Assembly (NCBI RefSeq): GCF_029714305.1
Contig: NZ_CP121647.1
Span: 4,732,501 to 4,796,500, forward strand
Direction of reading: 5' to 3'
From: Bradyrhizobium sp. CB3481
GTDB lineage: Bacteria; Pseudomonadota; Alphaproteobacteria; Rhizobiales; Xanthobacteraceae
Length of the DNA stretch: 64,000 bases
Made by a program: the position numbers and the translations under genes. Of the stretch, positions 43,268 to 52,053 are shown in pieces. Every line of letters starts with the position of its first letter. Positions within the stretch are counted from its first letter, which is position 1. Under the pieces are notes generated by a model. It was not told where the DNA came from. It did not search any database and saw only the letters and a list, made by a program, of their open reading frames with translations.

Positions 43268-45082
43268 ATGGCGCCGCCGCTGATCCAATTGAAGGACATT
43301 CGCCTGACCTTTGGCGGCACGCCGCTGCTGTCGGGCGTCGAGCTCTCGGTGTCCGCAGGCGAGCGCGTCTGCCTGATCGGGCGCAACGGTTCGGGCAAAT
43401 CGACACTGCTCAAGATCGCGGCCGGACTTGTCGAGCCCGATGGCGGCAGCCGCTTCGTGCAGCCGGGCGCCACCATCCGCTATCTGCCGCAGGAGCCAGA
43501 TTTCGGTGACCACAAGACGACGCTGGCCTATGTCGAGGCCGGCCTCGGGCCCGGCGACGATCACTACCAGGCGCGCTATCTGGTCGAGCAGCTCGGGCTC
43601 TCCGGCGACGAGGACCCCGCGCATATCTCCGGCGGCGAAGCCCGCCGCGCCGCGCTCGCCCGGGTGCTGGCACCCTCGCCCGACATCCTGCTGTTGGATG
43701 AGCCGACCAATCATCTCGACCTGCCGACCATCGAATGGCTGGAGGGCGAACTGGAGAGCCGGAAGTGCGCGCTAGTCCTGATCAGCCACGACCGGCGCTT
43801 CCTGTCCAACCTGTCGCGCGCGACGGCGTGGCTCGACCGCGGCCAGATCAGGCAGATCGACCGCGGATTTTCCGCGTTCGAAGCCTGGCGCGACGACGTG
43901 CTGGCGGAGGAAGAGCGCGAGCAGCACAAGCTCGACCGCAAGATCGTCAACGAGGAACACTGGGTGCGCTACGGCGTCTCCGGCCGCCGCAAGCGCAACG
44001 TCAAACGGCTCGGCAATCTGCATGCGCTGCGCGACCAGCGCCGCAATTATCGCGGCGCGACCGGCAGCGCCAATCTTGCGGCGGCGGAAGCCGATAAATC
44101 CGGCCGCCTGGTCATCGAAGCCAAGAACATCGCCAAGGCCTATGGCGACCGCCCAATCGTGGACAACTTTTCGATCCGCATCCAGCGCGGCGACCGCGTC
44201 GGCATTGTCGGCCCGAACGGCGCCGGCAAGACCACGCTGGTGCATTTGTTGATCGGCACCGATCCGCCTGACAACGGCACGATCCGGCTCGGCGCCAATA
44301 TCGAGATGGCAACGCTCGACCAGCACCGCGAAAGCCTCGATCCGAAATCGACACTCGCCGAAGCCCTGACCGGCGGGCGCGGCGACCATGTCAATGTCGG
44401 CGGCAAGCCGAAACACGTGATCGGCTACATGAAGGATTTTCTGTTTGCGCAGGAGCAGCGCGGTACGCCGCTGGAAGCGCTCTCCGGCGGCGAGCGCGGC
44501 CGGCTGATGCTGGCGCGCGCGCTGGCAAAACCGTCGAACCTATTGGTGCTGGACGAGCCGACCAACGACCTCGACCTCGAGACACTCGACGTGCTCGAGG
44601 AAATGCTCGGTGAGTACGAGGGCACGGTGATCCTGATCAGCCATGACCGCGACTTCCTCGACCGCGTCGTGACATCGGTGATCGTGCCCGAGGGTCAGGG
44701 ACGCTGGATCGAATATGCCGGCGGCTATAGCGACATGCTGGCGCAGCGCGGCGGGGATCTGACGCGGGAAGCGGTGAAGGCCGCACCTGCCGCCGAGGAG
44801 AAGAAAGAAGCGAAGCCAGCGACGCCGTCGGCCGCGCCAAAGCGCCGGCTCAGCTTCAACGAAAAGCACGCGCTGGAAACGCTGCCGAAGACGATGGCAA
44901 AACTGCAGGCCGAGATCGCAAAGCAGCAGAAGCTGCTTGACGATCCCGATCTCTACGCCAAGGATCGCAAGAAGTTCGACGCAGCCTCGGCCGCGATTGC
45001 AAAGGCACAGGAAGAGCTCGCGGCCGCGGAAGACCGCTGGCTGGAGCTCGAGGTTTTGCGGGAAGAGATTGAGCAAGCCTAG
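43268..45082 (+). CDS. uup: ABC-F family ATPase, Uup-like
   Basis: A 604-residue soluble protein with two ABC cassettes. First: Walker A GRNGSGKST, signature ISGGEARRAALAR, Walker B ILLLDEPTNHLD. Second: GPNGAGKTT, LSGGERGRLMLAR, LLVLDEPTNDLD. The linker between them has the ABC-F charged helices. The C-terminal coiled coil (LPKTMAKLQAEIAKQQKLLD to the end) with an Ala/Lys-rich hinge is typical of Uup, which acts on ribosomes or branched DNA. No TM segments. Confidence 0.9.
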   Translation: MAPPLIQLKDIRLTFGGTPLLSGVELSVSAGERVCLIGRNGSGKSTLLKIAAGLVEPDGGSRFVQPGATIRYLPQEPDFGDHKTTLAYVEAGLGPGDDHYQARYLVEQLGLSGDEDPAHISGGEARRAALARVLAPSPDILLLDEPTNHLDLPTIEWLEGELESRKCALVLISHDRRFLSNLSRATAWLDRGQIRQIDRGFSAFEAWRDDVLAEEEREQHKLDRKIVNEEHWVRYGVSGRRKRNVKRLGNLHALRDQRRNYRGATGSANLAAAEADKSGRLVIEAKNIAKAYGDRPIVDNFSIRIQRGDRVGIVGPNGAGKTTLVHLLIGTDPPDNGTIRLGANIEMATLDQHRESLDPKSTLAEALTGGRGDHVNVGGKPKHVIGYMKDFLFAQEQRGTPLEALSGGERGRLMLARALAKPSNLLVLDEPTNDLDLETLDVLEEMLGEYEGTVILISHDRDFLDRVVTSVIVPEGQGRWIEYAGGYSDMLAQRGGDLTREAVKAAPAAEEKKEAKPATPSAAPKRRLSFNEKHALETLPKTMAKLQAEIAKQQKLLDDPDLYAKDRKKFDAASAAIAKAQEELAAAEDRWLELEVLREEIEQA

Positions 45083-45099
45083 GCCGATGGTTTATCGTC

Positions 45100-45246
45100 G
45101 TCATTGCCTGCGACAAACGCGAAGCGTTTGTGCAAGGGAGCGAAAGCGACGAAGCAATCCATCTATCCGTTATGCCGCACGATGGATTGCTTCGCGGAGC
45201 CTGTCATCGGGCGGTGCTTTGCACCGACCCGTTGGCTCGCAATGAC
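45100..45246. repeat. Palindromic repeat (family B, long form)
   Basis: Starts GTCATTGC, contains GACAAACGCGAAGCGTTTGT (its own hairpin) and GGATTGCTTCGCGGAGCC, and ends GGCTCGCAATGAC. It lies just upstream of the PLP enzyme start. Confidence 0.75.
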
Positions 45247-45273
45247 GAAAACTGCTGGATTGGAGTTGACCCC

Positions 45274-46356
45274 ATGACAACGCCCCTCGCCGCAAAAATC
45301 GCCAGGGAATACGGCACGCCCTGCGCCGTCATCGACATGGATCGCGTCGAACGCAATATCGCGCGGGTCCAGGTCGCCTGCGACAAGGCCGGTGTCGCCA
45401 ACCGGCCGCATATCAAGACGCACAAGAGCCCGATGCTGGCGCAGATGCAGATCGCCGGCGGTGCCAAAGGCATCACCTGCCAGAAGATCGGCGAGGCCGA
45501 GGTGATGGCGGACGCCGGGATCGACGACATTCTGATCAGCTACAATCTGCTCGGCGAGGAGAAGATGGCGCGCCTCGCCGCGCTGCAGGCCAAGGCGAAT
45601 ATGACCGTTGCTGCCGACAATTCGGTCGTCGTCGCCGACCTGCCGAAAGCTGCCGCGGCATCTGGGCGCACGCTCAACGTCGTGGTGGAATGCGACACCG
45701 GCCGCAAGCGCGCCGGCGTCGAGACGCCGGATGAGGCCATCGCGCTCGCCCGCGAGATCGCTGCTTCCAAGGGATTGAAGTTCGCCGGCTTCATGCTCTA
45801 CCCGACCGAGACCGGCTGGGCGGAGGCGCAAAAATTCTACGACGAAGCGCTGGCGGGCGTCCGCACGCACGGGCTCGATGCGGCGATGGTTTCAACCGGT
45901 GGCTCGCCAAATCTGATCAACCTCGGCAAGCTCAAGGGCGCGACCGAGCATCGGCCCGGCACTTACATCTACAACGACCGCATGCAGGTCGCGGCCGGCG
46001 TCGCCAGTTGGGACGACTGCGCGCTGAACATCTATTCGACGGTGGTCAGCCGCGCCGGTCCGGACCGCGGCATTCTGGATGCCGGCTCGAAGACGCTGAC
46101 CTCAGACCCCGGCGGCGGACTCGATGGCTACGGGCTGATCCTGGAGCACCCGGAAGCGAAGATCGCACGCTTCGCCGAGGAGCACGGCTTCCTCGATCTC
46201 GCCCGCAGCAATACGCGGCCCAATGTCGGCGACGTCGTGCGAATCGTGCCTAACCATGTCTGCGTCGTCGTCAACATGATGGACGAGGTGGTGATGGTGC
46301 GCGGCGAGGAGATCGTGGGCGTGCTGCCGGTGGCCGCACGAGGGAAGTTGCGGTAG
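45274..46356 (+). CDS. PLP-dependent D-threonine aldolase / D-serine dehydratase-like
   Basis: A 360-residue fold-type III PLP enzyme. The PLP lysine lies in NRPHIKTHKSPML (about residues 48-60), CDTGRKRAGV is the phosphate-side loop, and the C-terminal VPNHVCVVVNMMDEVVMVRG carries the metal-binding His and the DSD1-like (x)NH(x)C ligands. The family cleaves D-threonine or 3-hydroxy-D-aspartate, or dehydrates D-serine. GGAG lies 9 nt before the ATG. A family B palindrome occupies its upstream region. Confidence 0.85.
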   Translation: MTTPLAAKIAREYGTPCAVIDMDRVERNIARVQVACDKAGVANRPHIKTHKSPMLAQMQIAGGAKGITCQKIGEAEVMADAGIDDILISYNLLGEEKMARLAALQAKANMTVAADNSVVVADLPKAAAASGRTLNVVVECDTGRKRAGVETPDEAIALAREIAASKGLKFAGFMLYPTETGWAEAQKFYDEALAGVRTHGLDAAMVSTGGSPNLINLGKLKGATEHRPGTYIYNDRMQVAAGVASWDDCALNIYSTVVSRAGPDRGILDAGSKTLTSDPGGGLDGYGLILEHPEAKIARFAEEHGFLDLARSNTRPNVGDVVRIVPNHVCVVVNMMDEVVMVRGEEIVGVLPVAARGKLR

Positions 46357-46378
46357 GTGTCCTCCCGCGCCATCCTTC

Positions 46379-46490
46379 GTCATTGCGATCGCAGCGAAGC
46401 AATCCACCTCTCCACTTGCGGCGCGATGGATTTCTTCGCGGCGCCTGTCATCGGGCGCGCATCCGCGCGACCCGTTGGCTCGCAATGACG
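46379..46490. repeat. Palindromic repeat (family B)
   Basis: CGTCATTGCGATCG on the left, GGCTCGCAATGACG on the right; inner segments TTCTTCGCGGCGCCTGTC and CATCGGGCGCGCATCCGCGC are shared with the copy at 30321. It sits between convergent genes. Confidence 0.75.
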
Positions 46491-46493
46491 AGG

Positions 46494-47729
46494 TTAGATT
46501 TTGCGCTCCAGCCACTTCAGTGCACCGCGCCCCGCAGCAGCCCCGGTCGCAAACGATGCCTGCAGCAAATAGCCGCCGGTCGGAGCTTCCCAGTCGAGCA
46601 TTTCGCCTGCGGCAAACATGCCGGGCAGCCGACGGAGCATGAAGGCGTCATCGAGTTCGTCAAACGAAATGCCGCCCGCCGATGAAATCGCGCGGGCGAT
46701 CGGCGCGACGCCGGTGAGTTGCACAGGCACCGCCTGGATCAACCGCGCGAGATCGGTTGGAGAAAGCGCGGCCAACGAACTACCGGATGTTTTGGCACTC
46801 TCCTGCAACAGCCCGATCGCGACGGGCGAGAGATTTGCCGCCTTGCGAAGGAAGTTCGAGAAGGATTGCTTGCCCTTCGCGGCCGATAATTTCACCGTCA
46901 GTTCGCCGGTCTCCGCGTCGGGGCGCAAGGCGATGTTAAGCGTGGCGCGTCCATCGCGCAGGATGGTTTCGCGCAATTCGGCCGAAAGCGCATAGACAGC
47001 GCCCCCTTCGATGCCGGCCCGGGTGATGATCGCTTCACCGCGCACCGTTGCTTGGCCTGATGTCAGCGCCACGCCCTTGAGCGGCTGCCCCTCAAAGCGG
47101 TCGCGGAAGATGTCCGACCAGGCGACGGTGAAGCCGGAATTGGCCGGCCGCAGCGGAGATACCTTCACACCCTTGGCAGCGAGAATCTCCGCCCACGCGC
47201 CATCGGAACCTAGCCGCGGCCAACTTGCACCGCCGAGCGCCAGCACAGTCGCTCTGATATCGACAATGTGCGCTCCGTCAGGCGTTTCGAAGCGCAAGCG
47301 GCCCTGCTCGTCCCAACCGGTCCAGCGGTGACGCAGTGCCAGTCTTGCCCCCAGCGAATCCAGCCGCCGCAACCATGCCCGCAGCAACGGCGACGCCTTG
47401 AAGGCTTTTGGAAATACGCGCCCGCTGGAGCCGACAAAGGTCTCCTGCCCCAGCGTCTCGCTCCAGTCGCGCAAGGCCTGCGGCGGAAAGGCTTCGATGG
47501 CGGCTCTCAGATGCGGCAGCGCCTCGCGGTAGCGCGCGAGGAATTGCGGCAGCGGCTCGCTGTGCGTGAGGTTGAGGCCGCCGCGCCCGGCCATCAGGAA
47601 TTTGCGCCCCGCGGACGGCATCGCGTCATAGACCGTGACGGCGGCGCCGCCCTGCGCCAGCACCTCGGCCGCCATCAGGCCGGCGGGACCGGCGCCGATG
47701 ATGGCGACGTTTTTAGAGTGCGATGACAT
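46494..47729 (-). CDS. HI0933-like FAD flavoprotein (TIGR03862 type)
   Basis: A 411-residue two-domain flavoprotein. The Rossmann dinucleotide site is VAIIGAGPAGLMAAEVLAQG, followed by GRKFLMAGRGGLNLTHSE, the HI0933 signature. ATVLALGGASWPRLGSDGAW and the C-terminal GMFAAGEMLDWEAPTGGYLL are also conserved. Its reaction is not known; members are often called aminoacetone oxidase family enzymes. ATG 47729 is used; the upstream frame is repeat DNA. Confidence 0.88.
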   Translation of the reverse strand: MSSHSKNVAIIGAGPAGLMAAEVLAQGGAAVTVYDAMPSAGRKFLMAGRGGLNLTHSEPLPQFLARYREALPHLRAAIEAFPPQALRDWSETLGQETFVGSSGRVFPKAFKASPLLRAWLRRLDSLGARLALRHRWTGWDEQGRLRFETPDGAHIVDIRATVLALGGASWPRLGSDGAWAEILAAKGVKVSPLRPANSGFTVAWSDIFRDRFEGQPLKGVALTSGQATVRGEAIITRAGIEGGAVYALSAELRETILRDGRATLNIALRPDAETGELTVKLSAAKGKQSFSNFLRKAANLSPVAIGLLQESAKTSGSSLAALSPTDLARLIQAVPVQLTGVAPIARAISSAGGISFDELDDAFMLRRLPGMFAAGEMLDWEAPTGGYLLQASFATGAAAGRGALKWLERKI

Positions 47730-47757
47730 CGTGGGAGTGCATGCCGGATCGACGGTG

Positions 47758-47849
47758 CGTAGGGTGGGTAAAGCGAAGCGTGCCCACCATTCAGTCGTCA
47801 TCGGGACAGATGGTGGGCACGTCGCTTCGCTCCTTTGCCCACCCTACGG
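47758..47849. repeat. Palindromic repeat (family E)
   Basis: CGTAGGGTGGG (47758-47768) and CCCACCCTACG (47838-47848), with a second inner stem GTGCCCACCAT / ATGGTGGGCAC. A second copy is at 62216-62307. Confidence 0.8.
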
Positions 47850-47859
47850 GTCCGTCGCG

Positions 47860-48777
47860 TTAAAGCTTGATCCCCGCCCGCGCTGCGGCTTGGGCGACAT
47901 ATTTCTGCGTCTGCTCGAACGCGCCCTGCAGCGCCCTAGCCTTGGACACGTCGTCGATCTCGGCAAAATGCGCGGCGATCGCATCGGGCGTCCAGTCGGC
48001 CTGCGCCAGGTTGACGCCTTCGGTCTCGATGATCTTGATCACCGCAAAGGAGCCGGCGCCGGCGCCCATGATGGTGCGGGTCGGTGCGTCCTCACTCAGC
48101 AGAAACTCCACCGCCGGTGTGATCGCCTCGGGCTTCATCAGGGCCAGCGCCTGCGGCGGCAGCAGTTCTTCCGTCATGCGGGTCGCTGCCGTCGGCGAGA
48201 TCGTGTTGACGCGGATGTTGTTCTTGCGGCCTTCCTCGGCCAAGACGTTCATCAGGCCGACCATGCCGGCTTTTGCCGCGCCGTAATTGGCCTGGCCGAA
48301 ATTGCCGAATAGGCCCGATGACGAGGTGGTCAGCACGATGCGGCCATAGTTGCGCTCGCGCATGCCATCCCAGACCGCCTTGCAGCAGTAGAAGGTGCCG
48401 ACGAGGTGGACATCGAGCACCTTGGCAAAGTCGGCCACGTCCATTTTTCCAAACGACTTGTCGCGCAAAATACCGGCATTGGCGCAGAGCAGATCCACGC
48501 TGCCCCACTCCTTGGTCGCCCGTTCGACCATCGCCGTGACCTGTCCGAACTTCGAGACATCGGCGCCATCGGCCATCGCGGTTCCGCCGGCCTTGCGGAT
48601 CTCTTCGACCACCGCTTCAGCCGGCGACAGCGATCCGCCGGTGCCGTCGCGTGCGCCGCCGAAATCATTGACCACCACCTTGGCGCCGCGGCTCGCCAGC
48701 CCCAGCGCATGCGCCCGTCCCAGACCATTGCCCGCGCCGGTGACGATAGCGACGCGTCCGTCAAACCTGATTGCCAT
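47860..48777 (-). CDS. SDR oxidoreductase, MFE-2-type 3-hydroxyacyl-CoA dehydrogenase-like
   Basis: A 305-residue short-chain dehydrogenase. The NAD site is VAIVTGAGNGLGRAHALGLA, the loop NAG motif is CANAGILRDKSF, and the catalytic Ser-Tyr-Lys set is TTSSSGLFGN and NYGAAKAGMV. The VVNDFGGARDGTGGS insert is characteristic of the dehydrogenase domain of peroxisomal multifunctional enzyme 2, pointing to (3R)-hydroxyacyl-CoA oxidation. This agrees with the MaoC hydratase gene just upstream. A family of palindromes lies on each side. Confidence 0.88.
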   Translation of the reverse strand: MAIRFDGRVAIVTGAGNGLGRAHALGLASRGAKVVVNDFGGARDGTGGSLSPAEAVVEEIRKAGGTAMADGADVSKFGQVTAMVERATKEWGSVDLLCANAGILRDKSFGKMDVADFAKVLDVHLVGTFYCCKAVWDGMRERNYGRIVLTTSSSGLFGNFGQANYGAAKAGMVGLMNVLAEEGRKNNIRVNTISPTAATRMTEELLPPQALALMKPEAITPAVEFLLSEDAPTRTIMGAGAGSFAVIKIIETEGVNLAQADWTPDAIAAHFAEIDDVSKARALQGAFEQTQKYVAQAAARAGIKL

Positions 48778-48805
48778 GAGTGGAATTTCCTGGAAGTTGG
48801 TTTCT

Positions 48806-48895
48806 CGTCGTGCCCGGCCTTGTGCCGGGCATCCACGCCTCGATGGTTGTTGCATAGCAAGACGTGGATGGCCGGGACAAGCCCGGCCATGACGC
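48806..48895. repeat. Palindromic repeat (family F)
   Basis: Left half CGTGCCCGGCCTTGTGCCGG with ATCCACG, right half CGTGGATGGCCGGGACAAGC with CCGGCCATGACG. It lies between the MaoC stop and the SDR start and could attenuate or process the message. Confidence 0.7.
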
Positions 48896-48907
48896 GGAGG
48901 AACCACG

Positions 48908-49387
48908 TCACTCGAAATAGATCAGCCCGATCCAGTCGGCGACCAGGGCAGGCTTGTCCTCGCCCTCGATCTCGACGGTGACATTGGTGCGCGACTGCAG
49001 CTCCTTCGGCTTGCGCAGCTTGGCTTCGGCCAGCGTAAACCTCCCGCGCACCCGCGAGCCGGCGCGCACGGGCGAAAGGAAGCGCAGCTTGTCGAAACCG
49101 TAATTGACGCCCATCGAGGTGCCCTCGATGACTGGCATCACCTCGTAGGACATGATGCTCAGCAGCGACATCGTCAGAAAACCATGCGCAATGGTGTTGC
49201 CAAACGCAGTTTCCTTTTTCGCCCTTTCGGGGTCGACATGGATGAACTGATGGTCCTCGATCACGTCGGCATAGACGTTGATCCGCCTCTGGTCGATCAG
49301 GTGCCACGAGGACACGCCGATCTCCTTGCCGACCATGGCCTGATAGGCCGATAGCGAGACCGGCGGCTTCTTCCAGACTTCATTCAT
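48908..49387 (-). CDS. MaoC-type (R)-specific enoyl-CoA hydratase
   Basis: A 159-residue hotdog protein. The hydratase motif is YADVIEDHQFIHVDPERA, with catalytic Asp and His, and AFGNTIAHGFLTMSLLSIM follows. LRFLSPVRAGSRVRGRF forms the later strands. It hydrates trans-2-enoyl-CoA to the (3R)-hydroxy form, the substrate type expected for the SDR downstream. It starts 4 nt after the acyl-CoA synthetase stop. Confidence 0.9.
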   Translation of the reverse strand: MNEVWKKPPVSLSAYQAMVGKEIGVSSWHLIDQRRINVYADVIEDHQFIHVDPERAKKETAFGNTIAHGFLTMSLLSIMSYEVMPVIEGTSMGVNYGFDKLRFLSPVRAGSRVRGRFTLAEAKLRKPKELQSRTNVTVEIEGEDKPALVADWIGLIYFE

Positions 49388-49391
49388 TTAT

Positions 49392-51122
49392 TCAGCTCTC
49401 CTGCCCGGCGGTCCGCACCTTCTGCAGCTCCGGGAATTCTTCCTCGCGGAACTCGGCTCCGCGTAGCGCATCGCTGCGGTTATTCTCCTGTTCGAGCCGG
49501 CGCAACTGCACGCGGCGGATTTTTCCGGAGATCGTCTTCGGCAATTCCGTCACCAGCTCGATCTTCCGGATGCGCTTGAACGGCGCAAGGCGCGTGTGCA
49601 GGTGCTTGAAGATCGACAGCGCCGTCTCCGGCGAACGCTCTACGCCCGATGTCAGCAGCACATAGGCTTTCGGGATCGCCAGCCTGATCGGATCGGGACT
49701 CGGCACGACGGCGGCTTCGGCCACCTGCTCATGCTCCAGCAGCACGCTTTCCAGCTCGAACGGGCTGATGCGGTAGTCGGAGGATTTGAAGACGTCGTCG
49801 GAGCGGCCGACGAAGGTGAGATACCCCTCGTCGTCCGCAAACACGACGTCGCCCGAACGGTAGAGATCGCCATCGGCGCCGGCCAATTTGCCATCCTCGC
49901 CCTGATAGCCCTGCATCAGGCCCGCGGGACGCTCAGTGCCGAGCACCAAGGTCACCTCGCCCTCCTTGGCGAGGTTGCCGTCGATATCGGTGATCTGCAC
50001 GCGGTAGCCCGGCAGCGGGCGGCCCATCGAGCCGATCTTGACCTTCTGGCCCGGCGAATTGCCGGCCAGTGCCGCCGTCTCGGTCTGGCCGTAGCCGTCG
50101 CGGATCGTCAGCCCCCACGCCGCCTTCACCTGATCGATCACTTCCGGATTGAGCGGCTCGCCGGCGCCGCAGACCTCGCGCAGGCTGACCTTGAAGTCGG
50201 CGAGCTTCTCCTGAATGAACAGCCGCCACACCGTCGGCGGTGCGCACAGCGTGGTAACGCCGCAGCGGCCGACGGTCGCCAGCAACGCCTTGGCGTCGAA
50301 GCGCGGCTGGTTGACCACGAAGATCGTGGCGCCCGCGTTCCACGGCGCGAAGAAGCAGCTCCAGGCATGCTTGGCCCAGCCTGGCGACGAGATGTTCAGA
50401 TGCACATCCCCCGGCTGCAGGCCGAGCCAGAACATCGTCGAGAGGTGGCCGACCGGATAGCTGCGCTGGCTGTGCCGCACCAGCTTCGGTTTTGCTGTGG
50501 TGCCCGAGGTGAAATAGAGCAGCATCGGGTCGTCGGCGTTAGTCGGCCCGTCAGGCGCAAACGCTTCGGAAGCGTTCGCGGCCTGCTCGAACGACAGCCA
50601 GCCGTCGTGATTTGTCGTTGCGCCGACCACGATGCGCACGAGCTTGTCGCCGCCGAGGCCGGTGAACTTCGCGACCTGATCCTGCGTGGCGACCACCGCC
50701 CGCGCCCTGCCGCGATCGAGCCGGTCGCGCAATTCGTCCGACGTCAGCAGCGTGGTGGCGGGGATCACGACGACGCCGAGCTTCATCGCCGCCAGCATGG
50801 TCTCCCACAGCGGCACGACGTTGCCGAGCAGCAGTAGCAGATGATCGCCGCGCTTCAGCCCCTGCGCGCGCAGAAAGTTGGCGACCTGATTGGAGCGGCG
50901 CGACAGCGCGGCAAAGGAGAGCGTTGTCTCCTTGTCGCCGGGATCGACGATCCACAGCGCGGTGCGATCGCGGCTGTCAGGATTTTGCGCCAGTTCCGCA
51001 TCGAACCAGTCCAGCGCCCAGTTGAAGGGAACAGGGTCGGGCCAGCGAAAACCCTTCACGGCCGCATCGTAATCGGTGCGGTGCTTGAGCAGAAAGGCGC
51101 GCGCTTCCTGAAACGTCGTCAT
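49392..51122 (-). CDS. Acyl-CoA synthetase (AMP-forming)
   Basis: A 576-residue ANL-family ligase. The P-loop-like motif is LYFTSGTTAKPKLVRHS, A5 is IRDGYGQTETAAL, A7 is YRSGDVVFADDEGYLTFVG, and the C-terminal lysine motif is ELPKTISGKIRRVQLRR. The arrangement resembles benzoate/medium-chain acid CoA ligases. It would activate a carboxylic acid for the hydratase and dehydrogenase that follow. ATG 51122 is 10 nt after the mmsB stop, so it probably belongs to the same leftward transcript. Confidence 0.9.
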   Translation of the reverse strand: MTTFQEARAFLLKHRTDYDAAVKGFRWPDPVPFNWALDWFDAELAQNPDSRDRTALWIVDPGDKETTLSFAALSRRSNQVANFLRAQGLKRGDHLLLLLGNVVPLWETMLAAMKLGVVVIPATTLLTSDELRDRLDRGRARAVVATQDQVAKFTGLGGDKLVRIVVGATTNHDGWLSFEQAANASEAFAPDGPTNADDPMLLYFTSGTTAKPKLVRHSQRSYPVGHLSTMFWLGLQPGDVHLNISSPGWAKHAWSCFFAPWNAGATIFVVNQPRFDAKALLATVGRCGVTTLCAPPTVWRLFIQEKLADFKVSLREVCGAGEPLNPEVIDQVKAAWGLTIRDGYGQTETAALAGNSPGQKVKIGSMGRPLPGYRVQITDIDGNLAKEGEVTLVLGTERPAGLMQGYQGEDGKLAGADGDLYRSGDVVFADDEGYLTFVGRSDDVFKSSDYRISPFELESVLLEHEQVAEAAVVPSPDPIRLAIPKAYVLLTSGVERSPETALSIFKHLHTRLAPFKRIRKIELVTELPKTISGKIRRVQLRRLEQENNRSDALRGAEFREEEFPELQKVRTAGQES

Positions 51123-51132
51123 CCGGTCTCCG

Positions 51133-52020
51133 TTATTTCGCAGCAAGGCTCCTAACGTGCTGGATAATACCGGAAAAATCCACCCCGCCATGGCCGGCGG
51201 CGTCGAACGCCTTGTAGATTTCCTGCGCGTGCTTGCCGAGCGGCGTCACGGCGCCGGCGGCGTTGGCGGCGTCCTGCGCCAGCGTCAGGTCTTTCACCAT
51301 CAGATTGGAGGCAAAGCCCGGCTTGTACCCGTTATTAGCCGGTGACGCCGGCACAGGGCCCGGCACCGGGCAATAGGAGGTCAGCGCCCAGCACTGGCCC
51401 GAGGAGGTCGAGGCGACGTCGAACAACGCCTGATGCGACAGGCCGAGCTTTTCGGCGAGCGCAAAGGCCTCGCCGACGCCGATCATGGAAATGCCGAGGA
51501 TCATGTTGTTGCAGATCTTGGCCGCCTGCCCGGCCCCGGCGCCGCCGCAATGCACGATCTTCTTGCCCATGTTCTCCAGCGCGGGTTTTGCTGCTGCAAA
51601 GGCCTTTTCCTCGCCGCCGCACATGAAGGTCAGCGTCGCGCCCTTGGCGCCGCCGGTGCCGCCGGACACCGGCGCGTCGACCGAGAGCGCGCCATGCTTG
51701 GCCGCCAGCGCATGCGCCTGCTTGGCGCTTTCGACATCGATGGTCGAGCAGTCGATGATAAGCGTACCCTTGGTCATGGCAGGAACGACCTCGTTCCAGA
51801 CCGTCAGCACATGCTTGCCGGCCGGCAGCATGGTGATCACGACGTCGGCGCCCTTCACTGCTGCCACTGAACTCTCGGCGATCGTGGCGCCGTCGGCCTT
51901 AGCCTGATCGCGCGACGCCGCCACCAGATCGAACGCAATGACCTTATGGCCCGCCTTGACCAGATTGGCCGCCATCGGCCCGCCCATATTGCCGAGGCCA
52001 ATGAATGCGATATTTGCCAT
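51133..52020 (-). CDS. mmsB: 3-hydroxyisobutyrate dehydrogenase
   Basis: A 295-residue beta-hydroxyacid dehydrogenase. The NAD site is IAFIGLGNMGGPMAANLVKA, the substrate-binding signature is DAPVSGGTGGAKGATL, and the catalytic Lys lies in GQAAKICNNMILG. It oxidises 3-hydroxyisobutyrate to methylmalonate semialdehyde in valine breakdown. Its neighbours (hydrolase before, mmsA earlier in the cluster) provide the preceding and following steps. Confidence 0.93.
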   Translation of the reverse strand: MANIAFIGLGNMGGPMAANLVKAGHKVIAFDLVAASRDQAKADGATIAESSVAAVKGADVVITMLPAGKHVLTVWNEVVPAMTKGTLIIDCSTIDVESAKQAHALAAKHGALSVDAPVSGGTGGAKGATLTFMCGGEEKAFAAAKPALENMGKKIVHCGGAGAGQAAKICNNMILGISMIGVGEAFALAEKLGLSHQALFDVASTSSGQCWALTSYCPVPGPVPASPANNGYKPGFASNLMVKDLTLAQDAANAAGAVTPLGKHAQEIYKAFDAAGHGGVDFSGIIQHVRSLAAK

Positions 52021-52053
52021 CTCGAATCCTCCGCTAGGTCTTTTTTGTTCTAA

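Noticed and set aside
49596..50837. 413-residue plus-strand frame opposite the acyl-CoA synthetase
   Set aside because: Antisense shadow caused by GC-rich codon structure.
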